From positions 1 through 21,822 of the forward strand of contig DASQ01000086.1 in NCBI GenBank assembly GCA_002503885.1: 21,822 bases of DNA. Direction: 5' to 3'. The stretch comes from Methanoculleus marisnigri (GTDB taxonomy: Archaea; Halobacteriota; Methanomicrobia; Methanomicrobiales; Methanoculleaceae). The first letter of the stretch is position 1. Each line of letters opens with the position of its first letter. A model generated the notes under the pieces. The model worked only from the letters and a program-made list of their open reading frames with translations. It was not told where the DNA came from and did no database searches. The translations under genes and the position numbers were made by a program. This document shows positions 21,690 to 21,822 of this stretch, in pieces.

Positions 21690-21720
21690 AAGGTGCTTAT
21701 AGGACGACCGCCCATTTATC
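21690..21720 (+). promoter_or_regulatory. Promoter-like sequence before a structured 3' region
   Basis: AAAAGGTGCTTATAGG (21689-21704) combines a purine-rich BRE-like stretch with the TATA-like CTTATAGG. Start is expected about 25 bases downstream, near 21722, right at the first hairpin. Confidence 0.4.
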
Positions 21721-21822
21721 TCTGCCGGGCTCGCGGGGCAGAGCGGGAAGACCCCCTGCGCAAGCGGGGGGATGGGAGCGGCGCCCCTTCGTCCAGTGAT
21801 CCCCCCGCCCCCACATCCCATA
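21720..21822 (+). ncRNA. Possible 5' end of an unidentified structured RNA (cut by window edge)
   Basis: CTCTGCC (21720-21726) pairs with GGCAGAG (21737-21743). CCCCCTGC (21752-21759) pairs with GCGGGGGG (21764-21771) around a GCAA tetraloop, a stable GNRA loop. ATGGGA (21772-21777) can pair with TCCCAT (21816-21821). No convincing coding frame occupies the region on either strand. I could not match it to SRP RNA, RNase P RNA or rRNA, and it may instead be a structured mRNA leader. Confidence 0.3.

Overview
The window comes from an archaeon, most likely a high-GC methanogen of the Methanomicrobiales (Methanoculleus-like). The archaeal assignment follows from the gene content: uS13-uS4-uS11-Rpo3-eL18-uL13-uS9-Rpo10-Rpo6, deoxyhypusine synthase, isopentenyl phosphate kinase, type 2 IPP isomerase, archaeal RNase J and an archaeal-type GluRS. 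Shine-Dalgarno sites resemble GAGGTGAT, several genes start with TTG, and tRNA genes lack an encoded CCA. The genus is an impression from the proteins and was not tested.

Layout. (1) 1-266: the 3' end of an IS200/IS605-type TnpB gene and its right-end hairpin, cut by the window edge and lying about 46 bp upstream of dys. (2) 313-1278: dys. (3) 1394-7255: a compact informational superoperon, tRNA-Ser(GCU)-rpsM-rpsD-rpsK-rpo3-rpl18e-rplM-rpsI-rpo10-tRNA-Pro(CGG)-rpo6-eno-rpsB. The 55-codon rpo6 is easily missed. (4) 7283-14792, same strand with short gaps or overlaps: a MEMO1/AmrB protein, mevalonate kinase, isopentenyl phosphate kinase, IPP isomerase 2, RNase J, a short-chain prenyl diphosphate synthase and GluRS. 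Together mvk, ipk, fni and idsA form the lower part of the archaeal mevalonate pathway leading to membrane-lipid precursors. (5) 14793-20318: an accessory region with long, structured, gene-poor gaps. It holds a small secreted protein, a DUF2178-like membrane protein followed by an XRE regulator, and a secreted CARDB-type protein followed by a MacB-like ABC ATPase and permease. (6) 20371-21603: a TPR protein on the minus strand, divergent from a flavodoxin-like protein. (7) 21604-21822: no protein gene, but a promoter-like TATA box followed by strong hairpins that may be the 5' end of a structured RNA.

The most interesting observation is in region 5. The three transcription units (small secreted protein; DUF2178-XRE; CARDB-ABC exporter) each have the same 39-bp promoter element. 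It includes the TATA box and a GTW...TAC half-site pair reaching to the predicted start site, and it has a 21-bp periodicity. This suggests a local envelope regulon controlled by the XRE protein it encodes, with the DUF2178 membrane protein as a possible sensor. That functional link is inference; the shared element is visible in the sequence.
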